DNA of 64,000 nt from positions 1-64,000 of the forward strand of contig NZ_JARHUC010000012.1 of assembly GCF_029223255.1 (NCBI RefSeq), written 5' to 3'. A program made the translations under genes and the position numbers. Positions 26,482 through 35,361 of the stretch are shown here, piece after piece. How positions within the stretch are numbered: position 1 is the first letter of the stretch; each line of letters starts with the position of its first letter. The stretch comes from Albimonas marina. GTDB lineage: Bacteria; Pseudomonadota; Alphaproteobacteria; Rhodobacterales; Rhodobacteraceae. Below the pieces are notes generated by a model. That model was not told the origin of the DNA and did not search any database. It saw only the letters and a program-made list of their open reading frames with translations.

Positions 26482-27708
26482 TCAGGCCCGCGGCAGGTTC
26501 AGCACCTCGGACGAGGCGGCCTCGGGCGGGAACACCGCCTTCACCTGGCCGGACTGCCACTGGGCGATGATCGGCACGGCGCGGGTGTTCTGCAGGGTCT
26601 CGTCGAACTTGGCGCCGTAGCCGGTCTCGTAGCTGCCGAAGGGCCGGTCCATCGCCCGCGCGGCCTCGGCCACGGCGTCGAACTCGACCGAGCCGGCGGC
26701 CTCCACCGCCTCGAACAGGATCTTGGCGCCGACGAAGGCCGCCATGCCCTGGGGCGCGACGGGATCGCGGCCGAACTCGGCCTTGTAGAGCTCGAGGAAG
26801 GCGTCCGATCCCGGCCCGTAGCTCTCGGAGATGTCGGCCCGCGGGAAGGAGACCAGCAGCACACCCTCGAGGTACTCGGCCCCCAGCGCGTCGAGCGTCT
26901 CGGCCGTGTCGCCCACGCCCACGGACATGATCGCCGGCGGCGCGAAGCCCTGGTCGCGGGCCGCGCGCAGCAGCAGGTTGGTGTCGCCGACGTAGCCGGT
27001 CGAGATCCACAGGTCCGGCGCCGCCGCCTTGGCGCGCAGGATCGAGTCGGTGACGTCGATCGACTTGAAGCTGTGCGCGCCCACGCCGACGGTCACGCCC
27101 GCCTCTTCCAGCAGGCGCTGCTGGGCCTCGGCGATCGAGGTCCCGTAGGCCGAGTCCTCGTGCTCCAGCCAGACGCTCATCTCGGAGGGCGCCTTGTCGA
27201 GCCGCTTGGCGACCAGCTCCAGCGCCCCCTCGACCGAGCGCCGGCCGAAATCGTCGGCGGCCAGCCCCGCCCGGATGAAGTTGGGCAGCCCCCGCTCGGT
27301 CAGGTTCGAGGCGACGGCGTTGGTCTCCCAGTAGAGCTTGCCGTAGTTCAGCGCGGCCTCCGAGGCGGCGTTGGAGATCGAGGAGGCGTAGGTCCCCATC
27401 AGGATCTCGACCCCGTCGCGGCCCACCAGCTGCTCGACCGCCGCGATGCCTTCCTGCGCCGAGGTGGCGTTGCCGCGCACGATCTCGACGGGGCGGCCCA
27501 GCAGCCCGCCCTTGGCGGCGTTGAGCTGCTTGGCGGCGAGCTCGTAGCAGCGGGTCACCTCGTCCCCGTAGAGGGCCATGCCCCCGGAATAGGGGTTCAC
27601 GGCCCCGATCCTGAGCGGCTCGGCCGCGCGGGCCCGTCCGCCCACGCCTGCGGCGGTCAGGGCGGCTGCGCTTGCGGCCATCGCCGCGAAAGTGCGTCTC
27701 GTCAGCAT
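26482..27708 (-). CDS. ABC transporter substrate-binding protein (LivK-like)
   Basis: A 408-residue periplasmic binding protein of the Leu/Ile/Val type I fold. The N-terminus carries a twin-arginine-like signal (TRRTFAAMAASAAALTAAG), so Tat export is possible; cleavage is expected near ARA-AEP (about residue 29). The body shows IGAVNPYSGGMALYGDE and the hinge region of the family. It is coded upstream of the permeases and just after the hydantoinase genes, which suggests the ligand is the hydantoinase-pathway substrate. Confidence 0.9.
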   Translation of the reverse strand: MLTRRTFAAMAASAAALTAAGVGGRARAAEPLRIGAVNPYSGGMALYGDEVTRCYELAAKQLNAAKGGLLGRPVEIVRGNATSAQEGIAAVEQLVGRDGVEILMGTYASSISNAASEAALNYGKLYWETNAVASNLTERGLPNFIRAGLAADDFGRRSVEGALELVAKRLDKAPSEMSVWLEHEDSAYGTSIAEAQQRLLEEAGVTVGVGAHSFKSIDVTDSILRAKAAAPDLWISTGYVGDTNLLLRAARDQGFAPPAIMSVGVGDTAETLDALGAEYLEGVLLVSFPRADISESYGPGSDAFLELYKAEFGRDPVAPQGMAAFVGAKILFEAVEAAGSVEFDAVAEAARAMDRPFGSYETGYGAKFDETLQNTRAVPIIAQWQSGQVKAVFPPEAASSEVLNLPRA

Positions 27709-27724
27709 CTTCTTCTCCTCCCGG

Positions 27725-29554
27725 TCAGGTGTTGGGCGCCGTTCGCCGGCGCTCGTCCTCGCTTGGGTCTGCTCTCTCGGGGGCGGCCCGGGCCGCGCGC
27801 AGACGCGCGGTGGCCGCCCGGTCGATCTCGTGCACGTCGCGGTCGAGGATCCGGCGCGCCACGCGGACGACGACGCCGTGGGCGGCCTCGGCCGTCGCGC
27901 GGTCGATGAGGCCGGCGTCGAGATCCTCGCGCACCGCCTCGGGGTCGCGCTCCAGCGGATCGCCGAAGCCGCCGCCGCCGGGGGAGCCCAGGTGCAGGGC
28001 GTCGCCGGCGCGGAAGCGCACCTTCTCGGCCTTCGAGCGCATGGGCGGCGTCCAGTCCCGGCCGTCCAGCGTCAGGCGCACGTGGTTGGGCGCGGCGGCC
28101 AAGCCGCCGGCGACGCCGAAGGGCGGCGCGTCCACCCGGTCGCCGAGGATCGAGACGACGCTGTCGCCCAGCGTCTCGATCCCGTAGCGGGAGCCATGTC
28201 CGCCGCGGTGGCGCCCCGGTCCGCCGGAGCCCTCGCGGATGCCGAAGTAGGCGAAGCGGACGGGGTAGCGGTGCTCCGACATCTCGACCGACATGAAGCG
28301 GGCCATCGAGCCCGGCGGCGTGCCGTGCACCAGCCCGTCGGAGACGGCCGAGCCGCCGTAGCCGCCCGGATAGGGATAGACGGCGACGTAGTAGCGCCCG
28401 GTCTCGGGATGCATGCCGGAGACGGTGGCTACGCCGGTGGTGCCGAACATGGCGGCCGGCGTCCGCTCGGGGATCGCCTGGGCGAGCGCGCCGAAGACCA
28501 CGTCGGTCAGGCGCGGGGCCACGTCGGTCGTGCCCCCCACCGCGACCGGGTATTCGGCCGCGAGGATCGAACCCTTGGGGATCGTGAACCGGCAGGGCCG
28601 GAAGGCGCCGCCGGAGACGGGAACGTCGGGGAAGATGTGCTTCAGCGCGACGAAGCACAGCGACTTGGCAGTGCAGTCGGCGATGTTCATCGGCCCCGTC
28701 GCGGCCGGCGAGGTGCCGGTGAAGTCGAAATGCAGCTCCGAGCCCTCGACCGTCAGCGCCAGCTTCACCGGCAGCGGTGCATCCACCACGCCGTCGTTGT
28801 CGAAGCTGTCCTCGACCCGGTAGGTCCCGTCGGGGATGTCGGAGATCCAGGCCCGCATCTCCGCCTCGGCCCGCGCGGTCATCTCGGCGATGCAGGCGCG
28901 AAGCGTGTCGGCGCCGTAGCGCGCGACCAGCGCGTCGAGGCCCCGGCGCCCGACCGCGAAGACGTTGGTCATCGCCTCGAGGTCGCCCAGCAGCTGCTGC
29001 GGCAGGCGGGAGTTGGCGGCGATCATCGCGATCAGGGGGGCGTTGCGCACGCCCTCCGCCTCCAGCCGCACCGGCGGGATGATCACGCCCTCCTGGTGGA
29101 TCTCGCGGGCCGAGGGGGACCAGCCGCCGGGCGAGCCGCCGCCCATGTCCATCCAGTGCCCGGTGTTGGCGAGCAGCGCGAAGAGCTCGCCGTCCACGAA
29201 ATGCGGCGCGACCATCACCACGTCGTTGAGGTGCGTGCCAGAGCGGTAGGGGTCGTTGAGGATCCACACGTCCCCGGGCCGGAAGCCGCCCTGCCCCTTC
29301 GCCACCTCCAGCACGTGCTGGACCGAGAACTGCATGTTGGCGAGGAACTGCGGCAGGCCCAGCTGGCCCTGGGCGATGGTCTCGCCGGTGACGGGATCGT
29401 AGATGCCGTGGGCGACGTCGTTGGTCTCGGAGATGATCGGGCTCAGGGCGGCCCGGATCAGGTGCAGGTCCATCTCGTCGCCGATCTGCTCCAGCGCGCC
29501 GCGCACGACGGCGAGCGTGACGGGATCGACGGCGGGGGCGACGGGTCCGTCCAT
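27725..29554 (-). CDS. Hydantoinase/oxoprolinase family subunit B (HyuB-like)
   Basis: A 609-residue HyuB-type subunit. Blocks seen: DPVTLAVVRGALEQIGDEM at the N-terminus, LSPIISETNDVAHGIYDPV, DVWILNDPYRSGTHLNDVV and GTSPAATGPMNI. With subunit A it forms ATP-dependent amidohydrolases (N-methylhydantoinase, 5-oxoprolinase) or, in related sets, ATP-dependent ketone carboxylases. The start overlaps the hyuA stop (TGATG). The C-terminal 30 residues are Arg/Ala-rich with little conservation to be expected. Confidence 0.9.
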   Translation of the reverse strand: MDGPVAPAVDPVTLAVVRGALEQIGDEMDLHLIRAALSPIISETNDVAHGIYDPVTGETIAQGQLGLPQFLANMQFSVQHVLEVAKGQGGFRPGDVWILNDPYRSGTHLNDVVMVAPHFVDGELFALLANTGHWMDMGGGSPGGWSPSAREIHQEGVIIPPVRLEAEGVRNAPLIAMIAANSRLPQQLLGDLEAMTNVFAVGRRGLDALVARYGADTLRACIAEMTARAEAEMRAWISDIPDGTYRVEDSFDNDGVVDAPLPVKLALTVEGSELHFDFTGTSPAATGPMNIADCTAKSLCFVALKHIFPDVPVSGGAFRPCRFTIPKGSILAAEYPVAVGGTTDVAPRLTDVVFGALAQAIPERTPAAMFGTTGVATVSGMHPETGRYYVAVYPYPGGYGGSAVSDGLVHGTPPGSMARFMSVEMSEHRYPVRFAYFGIREGSGGPGRHRGGHGSRYGIETLGDSVVSILGDRVDAPPFGVAGGLAAAPNHVRLTLDGRDWTPPMRSKAEKVRFRAGDALHLGSPGGGGFGDPLERDPEAVREDLDAGLIDRATAEAAHGVVVRVARRILDRDVHEIDRAATARLRAARAAPERADPSEDERRRTAPNT

Positions 29555-31572
29555 CACGCGGCCTCCACGATGATGTTGCCGCGGGAGTCGACCCGGGCCG
29601 TGCAGCCCGGCTCGACCACGCAGGTGGTGTCGGGCTGCTCGACGATCGCGGGCCCCTCGAAGCGCTGCCCGGGGGAGAGGGCGCCGCGGTCGTAGATCGG
29701 AACCTCCAGCCATCGGCCGAAATGGGCGCGGCGGCGGGCGACGGGCGTCGGGGCGGCGTCGGAGCCCGGGCGCGGCGCCGCGGCCTCGGGCGCCGCGCGG
29801 CGGCCCTCGACGGCGGTCTTCAGGCCCACCAGCACCGCGGGCATGTCGAGCGTGGCGCCGAACTCGGCGCGGTAGGCGCGCTCGAAGGCGGCGACGATGC
29901 GGTCCATCGGCCAGTCGGGCTCGATCGCGACCCGCAGGGAGTGGATCTGGCCGAGATAGGACATCTCGGCGGCATGGCGCGTCTCGATGGAGATCAGCGC
30001 CGCGCCCGAGGCCGCAAGCTGCGCCTCCCCGTCGGCCTTCTGGGCGCCGAGCACCTCGCGCACCATGGCGGGGTCGACGTCGGCGGCGGGGGTCTCGACG
30101 GTCTGGGCGAAGTCGCAGCGCAGGTCGGCCACCGCGCAGCCCAGCGCGCAGAGCACGCCCGGATGCGGGGGCAGCAGCATCGAGCGGATGCCGACCTCGC
30201 GCATGATGGCGCAGCCGTGCAGGGGCCCGGCGCCGCCGAAGGCGACGAGGCAGAAGTCGCGCGGGTCGTGGCCCTGCTCGACCGACATCAGGCGGGTGCG
30301 GCGGGCCATGATGTGGTTCACCACCGTCAGGATCGCCTCGGCCGTCTCCTCGACGCCCAGGCCCAGGCGCGCGCCCAGCGCCCCGATGGCCTCGCGCGCG
30401 GCCTCGATGTCGAGGCGGTCGATATGGGTCAGGCCGATGGGGTTCTCGGGCTTGATGCGTCCCAGCACGGCGTTGGCGTCGGTGACGGTGGGATGGATCC
30501 CGCCGCGGCCGAAGCAGATCGGCCCGGGCACGGCGCCCGCGCTCTCGGGCCCCACCTGCAGCACGCCGCCGCGGTCGATCCAGGCGATCGAGCCGCCGCC
30601 CGCGCCGATCGTGTGCACGTCGATCATCGGCAGGCGCAGGGGGATGCGGAAGTCGAGCTCGGTGGTCTCGGCGATCCTGGGCGCGCCCTTCACCACCACG
30701 GCGACGTCGTAGGAGGTGCCGCCCATGTCCCCGGTGATGACGTTCTCGAACCCCGCCTCGGCCGCGATCCGCGCCGCCGCGGTGACCCCCGCCGAGGGGC
30801 CGGAGCGCACGATGTTCGCGGCCTTGGTCGGCAGCTGCGACAGCGGCGCGAGCCCGCCGTTCGACTGCATCACCAGGGTCTGGCGCCGGAACCCCATCTC
30901 CTCCAGCCGCCGGGTCAGGCTGCGGGCGTAGCGGGAGACGAGGGGCTGCAGGTAGCCCTGCACGGCGGCGGTCGAGGTCCGCTCGAACTCGCACCATTCG
31001 CGCACCACGTCGGTGGCCAGCACCACCTCCCAGTCGGGATTGGCGTCGAGCAGGATCTCGCGGGCGCGGCGCTCGTGGGCGGGGTTGGCGTAGGCGTGCA
31101 GGAACGCGACGACCACGGCCTCGATCCCCTCGTCGGCGAGCGCGCGGGCGAGCGCGCCCAGCGCCGCCTCGTCCAGCGGGACCAGCACCTGGCCGCGATG
31201 GTCGAGGCGCTCGGCCACCTCCCAGCGCATCAGGCGGGGGATCAGGGGGACGTGGGCGCCGGTCAGGCCGTACATGCGCTGGCGGTCGCGGCGGCCCAGC
31301 TCCAGCACGTCGCGGAAGCCCTGGGTGGTGACCAGGGCGCAGCGGGCGCCCTTGCGCTCGATCACCGCGTTGGTGGCGATGGTGGTGCCGTGCAGGATCA
31401 GCTCAAGCGCGCCGGGATCGACCTCGGCCGCGCGCAGGGCGTCCACCAGGCCCCGGCTGGGGTCGTCCGGGGTGGACGGAACCTTCAGGACCCGAGGGGC
31501 CGCGCCGGGCGCGCCGGCGTGGAACAGGTCGGTGAAGGTGCCGCCGACATCGATGCCGACGATGCCTGACAT
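29554..31572 (-). CDS. Hydantoinase/oxoprolinase family subunit A (HyuA-like)
   Basis: A 672-residue subunit with an ASKHA-type ATPase fold. The N-terminal phosphate loop is VGIDVGGTFTDL (5-16), followed by LILHGTTIATNAVIERKG. GDMGGTSYDVAV and the glycine-rich GAGGGSIAWIDRGG are the second and third nucleotide-binding blocks. The C-terminus carries GPAIVEQPDTTCVVEPG. It pairs with HyuB. The family members that hydrolyse hydantoins or 5-oxoproline and those that carboxylate ketones cannot be told apart from sequence alone. Confidence 0.9.
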   Translation of the reverse strand: MSGIVGIDVGGTFTDLFHAGAPGAAPRVLKVPSTPDDPSRGLVDALRAAEVDPGALELILHGTTIATNAVIERKGARCALVTTQGFRDVLELGRRDRQRMYGLTGAHVPLIPRLMRWEVAERLDHRGQVLVPLDEAALGALARALADEGIEAVVVAFLHAYANPAHERRAREILLDANPDWEVVLATDVVREWCEFERTSTAAVQGYLQPLVSRYARSLTRRLEEMGFRRQTLVMQSNGGLAPLSQLPTKAANIVRSGPSAGVTAAARIAAEAGFENVITGDMGGTSYDVAVVVKGAPRIAETTELDFRIPLRLPMIDVHTIGAGGGSIAWIDRGGVLQVGPESAGAVPGPICFGRGGIHPTVTDANAVLGRIKPENPIGLTHIDRLDIEAAREAIGALGARLGLGVEETAEAILTVVNHIMARRTRLMSVEQGHDPRDFCLVAFGGAGPLHGCAIMREVGIRSMLLPPHPGVLCALGCAVADLRCDFAQTVETPAADVDPAMVREVLGAQKADGEAQLAASGAALISIETRHAAEMSYLGQIHSLRVAIEPDWPMDRIVAAFERAYRAEFGATLDMPAVLVGLKTAVEGRRAAPEAAAPRPGSDAAPTPVARRRAHFGRWLEVPIYDRGALSPGQRFEGPAIVEQPDTTCVVEPGCTARVDSRGNIIVEAA

Positions 31573-31650
31573 GAGCGTTTCTCTCCCGTTCGGCGTCGTG
31601 TCGCGCCGGTCTCGCTTGCGGCCTCCGGCGCGTGCGCCGGGAGCCGGATC

Positions 31651-32841
31651 TCAGGCCGTTCCGTCCGCGCGGGCGGCGATCTCGGCCAGCACCGCCTCGG
31701 TGTCCGCGCCCAGCGTCCGGCTGGGCGCGAGCGGGCGCGCCTCGACGCCGGCGAAGCGCAGGGGCGAGGCCATCAGCACCACGCGGCCGAACTCGGGATG
31801 CTCCTCCCAGCGGAGCGACCCGCGGGCGTGCATGTTGGGGTCGTCCATGACCTCCTCGAGGTCGCGGACCGGGGCGCAGGGGACGCGGGCGGCCATCAGC
31901 GCCTGGAAGGCCTCTTCCTTCGGGCGCTTGCCGGTCCAGTCGGCGACCAGCGCGTCGATCTCGTCGATCGCGGCCACGCGCTTGCCCAGCGTGTCGAAGC
32001 GCGGATCCTCGGCGAGCTCCGGCCGGCCCATCACCCTGACCAGGTTCTGCCAGTGCGCGTCGCGCACGCAGATGATCGCGAGCCACCCGTCCGAGGTCGG
32101 GTAGACGTTGTAAGGCGCCTCGGCGAGGCCGCCGTGGCGGTTGCCGGTGCGCGGCGGCGGCGCGTCCTCGCGCCCCTGCATCCCCCAGGCCATGCCCAGC
32201 GAGGAAGCGAGCGCGGGATAGACCGCGTCCTGCATGGTCACGTGCACCTTGCGGGCGACCCCGGTGCGCTCGCGTTCGAACAGCGCCGTGGCGATGGCGG
32301 CGTAGAGATGCGTGCCGGCGAAGAAATCGCACAGCGCAGGCCCGGCCTTCACCGGCGGGCGATCCGGAAAGCCGGTGGTCGCCATCACCCCGCACATCGC
32401 CTGCATGGTCAGGTCCATCGCCGGGTATTCGCGATAGGGCCCGTCCGTGCCGAAACCGGAGGAGGAGGCGTAGATCAGCCGCGGATTGGCGGCCTGCAGG
32501 CGATCCGCGCCCAGGCCCAGGCGGTCCATCACCCCCGGCGCGAAGTTCTCGACCAGCACGTCGGCGTCGCGCGCCAGCGCCTCGAGCGCGGCCTTCCCCT
32601 CGGGGTCCTTGAGGTTCAGCACCACCGAGCGCTTGCCCCCGTTGAGCATCGCGAAGGGCAGCGCGGCGCCTCCGACCACGCCGCGGCGGCGCAGGGACTC
32701 GCCGCCCTCGGGCTCGACCTTGATCACCTCGGCGCCGGCCGAGGCCATCAGGAAGGTCGCGTAGGGGCCGTTGTAGATCTGGCTGAGGTCGAGGACCTTC
32801 ACCCCGGCCATCGGCCCGGCGGAGTTCGCAGCCTCGGTCAT
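31651..32841 (-). CDS. Type III CoA-transferase (CaiB/BaiF family), module E
   Basis: A 396-residue family III CoA-transferase. N-terminal signature NGPYATFLMASAGAEVIKVEP; probable catalytic Asp D143 in YPAMDLTMQAMCG. It overlaps the uncharacterised gene upstream by ATGA (32838-32841) and is followed after 78 bp by hyuA. A role in giving CoA to the acid imported or made by module E is inferred. Confidence 0.9.
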   Translation of the reverse strand: MTEAANSAGPMAGVKVLDLSQIYNGPYATFLMASAGAEVIKVEPEGGESLRRRGVVGGAALPFAMLNGGKRSVVLNLKDPEGKAALEALARDADVLVENFAPGVMDRLGLGADRLQAANPRLIYASSSGFGTDGPYREYPAMDLTMQAMCGVMATTGFPDRPPVKAGPALCDFFAGTHLYAAIATALFERERTGVARKVHVTMQDAVYPALASSLGMAWGMQGREDAPPPRTGNRHGGLAEAPYNVYPTSDGWLAIICVRDAHWQNLVRVMGRPELAEDPRFDTLGKRVAAIDEIDALVADWTGKRPKEEAFQALMAARVPCAPVRDLEEVMDDPNMHARGSLRWEEHPEFGRVVLMASPLRFAGVEARPLAPSRTLGADTEAVLAEIAARADGTA

Positions 32842-33809
32842 TCCCCGCCTCCCGCGCGCACACGCCGCCGGAAGTCGCCCCAGACGTTCACCGGCCACAT
32901 GTCCTGGTCCTCGCCATGGCCCTGCTTGCCGTTGATCGACCAGGCGATCAGGCTGTTGGAGTCGATGAAGGAATGGCGGTTGATGGTGATCGAGCTCAGC
33001 CGCTCCCCCTCGGCCAGCATCTCGCGGCCCAGGTTGTCCTTCGCCTCGATCACGATCTTCGAGACGTAGCCGTGTTCGCGGTCCCGCTCGACGATGCGGC
33101 GGCCCTCCACGATGTCGCCGAGCTCCCCGTCCAGCGTCTGGAACCCGTAGGCGAGCGCGCCCGAGGGGTCGTTCCACTTCGTCGTGCACAGGAAGCAGTC
33201 GTCGGGCGAGGCGATCCCCGAGACATAGGCGCTCTTGCCCGGGCGATGCTCGGGGCGCGGGCCCCAGGAGCGGTCGCGCATCGCGTGGCAGTCGATCTCG
33301 ATCCGCTCCCCGTCCAGCACGATATGGCCGCGGGCGCGCATGAACTGGTCGAAATGGGTCAGGTTCTTGAAGGAGGAGTTCGGCTTGCGCAGGGCGCGCG
33401 GGGCCATCACGGCCTCGTACTCGAGGTCCACCGTCAGGCGCCCGTCCTCGTCCTCGAAGCCCAGATGGTAGCGGGTCAGAGGCTCCAGCACCTTGATCGA
33501 GACGCCCGTGCGCAGGGTCGTGTCGGTCAGGTCGCCCTGCGGCATCGGCATGACGGTGTAGTTGCGGTAGTAGCGCGTCTCCCACGGTATATGGGCGCTG
33601 TCGTCCCAGACCCAGACGCCGCCGGAGTTCACCCCGATGTTGGGGCGGAACATGGAATAGAGCCAGCCGCCCAGCTTGCGCTCCGGCGCGCAGAAGCTGA
33701 ACCAGGCGGTCTCGGTCATCCACCAGCGGTCGCCCATCACGTCGGTGTGGAAGCCGTCGTCCTTCGCGGTGAAGTCGGACTTGGCGGCGAGGGCGTGGTC
33801 ATGGGGCAT
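32838..33809 (-). CDS. Uncharacterised protein, possible DUF7064/DUF7065 type
   Basis: A 323-residue soluble protein without signal peptide, rich in Trp, His and aromatic residues. Conserved-looking parts: DRWWMTETAWFSFCAPERKLGG (positions 26-47), FRPNIGVNSGGVWVWDD, and CHAMRDRSWGPRPEHRPG. From memory it resembles proteins annotated DUF7064/DUF7065, thought to have a beta-rich CrtC/AttH-like fold, which often lie beside an aminoglycoside-phosphotransferase-like gene, as here. No function is established. The ATG at 33809 was chosen; a short in-frame extension exists. It is coupled to the CoA-transferase by overlap. Confidence 0.7.
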   Translation of the reverse strand: MPHDHALAAKSDFTAKDDGFHTDVMGDRWWMTETAWFSFCAPERKLGGWLYSMFRPNIGVNSGGVWVWDDSAHIPWETRYYRNYTVMPMPQGDLTDTTLRTGVSIKVLEPLTRYHLGFEDEDGRLTVDLEYEAVMAPRALRKPNSSFKNLTHFDQFMRARGHIVLDGERIEIDCHAMRDRSWGPRPEHRPGKSAYVSGIASPDDCFLCTTKWNDPSGALAYGFQTLDGELGDIVEGRRIVERDREHGYVSKIVIEAKDNLGREMLAEGERLSSITINRHSFIDSNSLIAWSINGKQGHGEDQDMWPVNVWGDFRRRVRAGGGE

Positions 33810-33820
33810 GGTCGGCTCCG

Positions 33821-35209
33821 TCACAGGGCGTGAGGAAGGTCGGGAAAGCCGCGGCGGGCCATCCCGCCCGAGGCGAGCGCGGCCAGCTGGGCGTCCCAGG
33901 CGGCGGCGGCGGCGAAATAGGGCAGCGCCTGCGCGAAGCGCACGCGGCCCGTGGCGTGGAGGGCGAGCAGCTCCGCCTCCCCCTCGGCGACCGCGTCGGG
34001 CGCGTCGCCCAGCAGGGCCGCGAGGGCGGCGCGCTTGCGCGCCTCGACGGCGGGGCCCAGGCGGTCGACCTCGCGCAGGTACTTCAGCACGCGGGCGGCG
34101 TTCTTGGCGGCGGAGACGGCCTCGGCGTCCTCCACCCGCTCGGCGATGCGCGCGCGCAGGTCGTCGATGACGCCGTCGTGGAAGCCGGTCTGCGGGGTCT
34201 CGGGCGCCTCGACGGCCGGCGGAGGCGTCAGCGCCAGCCCCGAGGCCTCGGCCAGCGCGCCCACCAGCAGCCGGCGGTTCAGCGCCCGCGAGATGATCGA
34301 GGCGCCCGGCTCCCCGGTCACGTTGCGATGGCGGATGATCACCACCCGCGCCGAGACGAAGACCCGGTGATAGAGGATCCGCGCCGGATCCAGCGGCGCG
34401 CCCCCGGCGGCGGCGTAGTCGCGCACCCGGGCCGCGAAATCGGGCGTCGGCTCCATCACCGAGCGCATCGAGTACCAGGCGAGGTCCTCCATCGGATCGC
34501 CGGCATGGGCCAGCTCCCAGTCCAGCAGGGCGGTCATGCGGCCGTCCTGGAACAGGAAGTTGCCGGGGCCCGCGTCGCCATGGACGAAGACCGGGGCGCC
34601 CGGGGTTTCGGGCAGGCGGTCTTCCAGCCAGCCCAGCGCCAGTTCCGCCAGGGGATCGCGCCGGCCGGTCTCGGCGTACATGCCGCGCCAGATCTCGAGC
34701 TCGCGGGCCACGCAGGTGCGCATGTCGCCCGCCGGGGCCACGTCCGGCCCCGCCAGCCGCTCGCCCGGCAGAGCGTGCAGGCGGGCCAGGGCGGCGACGA
34801 AGTCCTTCGCCACCGCCGTCTTCTCCGCGTCCGAGCCGATGCGCCGATAGTCGGAGCGGCCCGGCGCGCGCTCGGTCAGGATCGCCTCGTGACGCGCATG
34901 CTCGGCCAGCAGCCGCGGCGCCGGCACGTCGGTCCCGTCGAGCGCGCGGTAGACCTGCGCCTCCCGGCGCACGGTGTAGGGCTCGACGCTGGGCGGGCGG
35001 GGCGGGGCGTAGCGCAGGTAGAGGGGCCGGAGGCCGGCGCCCGTCTCGACGTCCACCGCCCAGGAGCGGCAGCGATTGCCGCCGGAGATCTGGGTGCAGC
35101 CCGCAAGCCGCCCGCCGGCCGCCTCGGCGGCCCAGGCGGTCAGCGCCTCGGTCGTGGCGGCGGGCCCGAGCGGGTGGGCGAGGGAACGGTCTGCGGCTTG
35201 GAACGTCAC
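33821..35209 (-). CDS. Aminoglycoside-phosphotransferase-like (APH) kinase family protein
   Basis: A 462-residue protein with an APH/choline-kinase-type fold (about residues 20-330). The Brenner motif HGDAGPGNFLF and the metal-binding DWELAHAGDP (kinase D-F-x equivalent) are intact. A helical C-terminal domain of about 120 residues follows. In related acyl-CoA dehydrogenase ACAD10/11-like systems such kinases phosphorylate hydroxy-acyl compounds. The GTG at 35209 is preferred over an ATG at 35299 because the latter would place the operator (35272-35282) inside the gene. It is the first gene of module E. Confidence 0.82.
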   Translation of the reverse strand: MTFQAADRSLAHPLGPAATTEALTAWAAEAAGGRLAGCTQISGGNRCRSWAVDVETGAGLRPLYLRYAPPRPPSVEPYTVRREAQVYRALDGTDVPAPRLLAEHARHEAILTERAPGRSDYRRIGSDAEKTAVAKDFVAALARLHALPGERLAGPDVAPAGDMRTCVARELEIWRGMYAETGRRDPLAELALGWLEDRLPETPGAPVFVHGDAGPGNFLFQDGRMTALLDWELAHAGDPMEDLAWYSMRSVMEPTPDFAARVRDYAAAGGAPLDPARILYHRVFVSARVVIIRHRNVTGEPGASIISRALNRRLLVGALAEASGLALTPPPAVEAPETPQTGFHDGVIDDLRARIAERVEDAEAVSAAKNAARVLKYLREVDRLGPAVEARKRAALAALLGDAPDAVAEGEAELLALHATGRVRFAQALPYFAAAAAWDAQLAALASGGMARRGFPDLPHAL

Positions 35210-35271
35210 GGGTCGGCGGCTCCTGTCTTCGCAGCCACAATGGGGCGAGTCGGACCACAAGCGCAAGTCAA

Positions 35272-35282
35272 TTGTTTGACCT
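35272..35282. promoter_or_regulatory. Possible GntR operator between modules E and F
   Basis: TTGTTTGACCT resembles TGGTNNNACCA (9 of 11). It lies in an AT-rich gap between the divergent phosphotransferase gene (minus) and the acetyl-CoA hydrolase gene (plus), and may control both. The likely partner is the GntR encoded at 22218-23000. Confidence 0.5.
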
Positions 35283-35361
35283 TTAGCTTGGGCTGCCATT
35301 AAACCATTCGGAGGCCACCCCTCCGCCCGCCGACTCGGGCGTCGTCCGACAGGGAGATCCC

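Noticed and set aside
32838-35209. Antibiotic (aminoglycoside) resistance from the APH-like gene
   Set aside because: The protein is 462 residues with an extra C-terminal domain and lies in a catabolic operon, so it fits the metabolic APH branch rather than resistance kinases.
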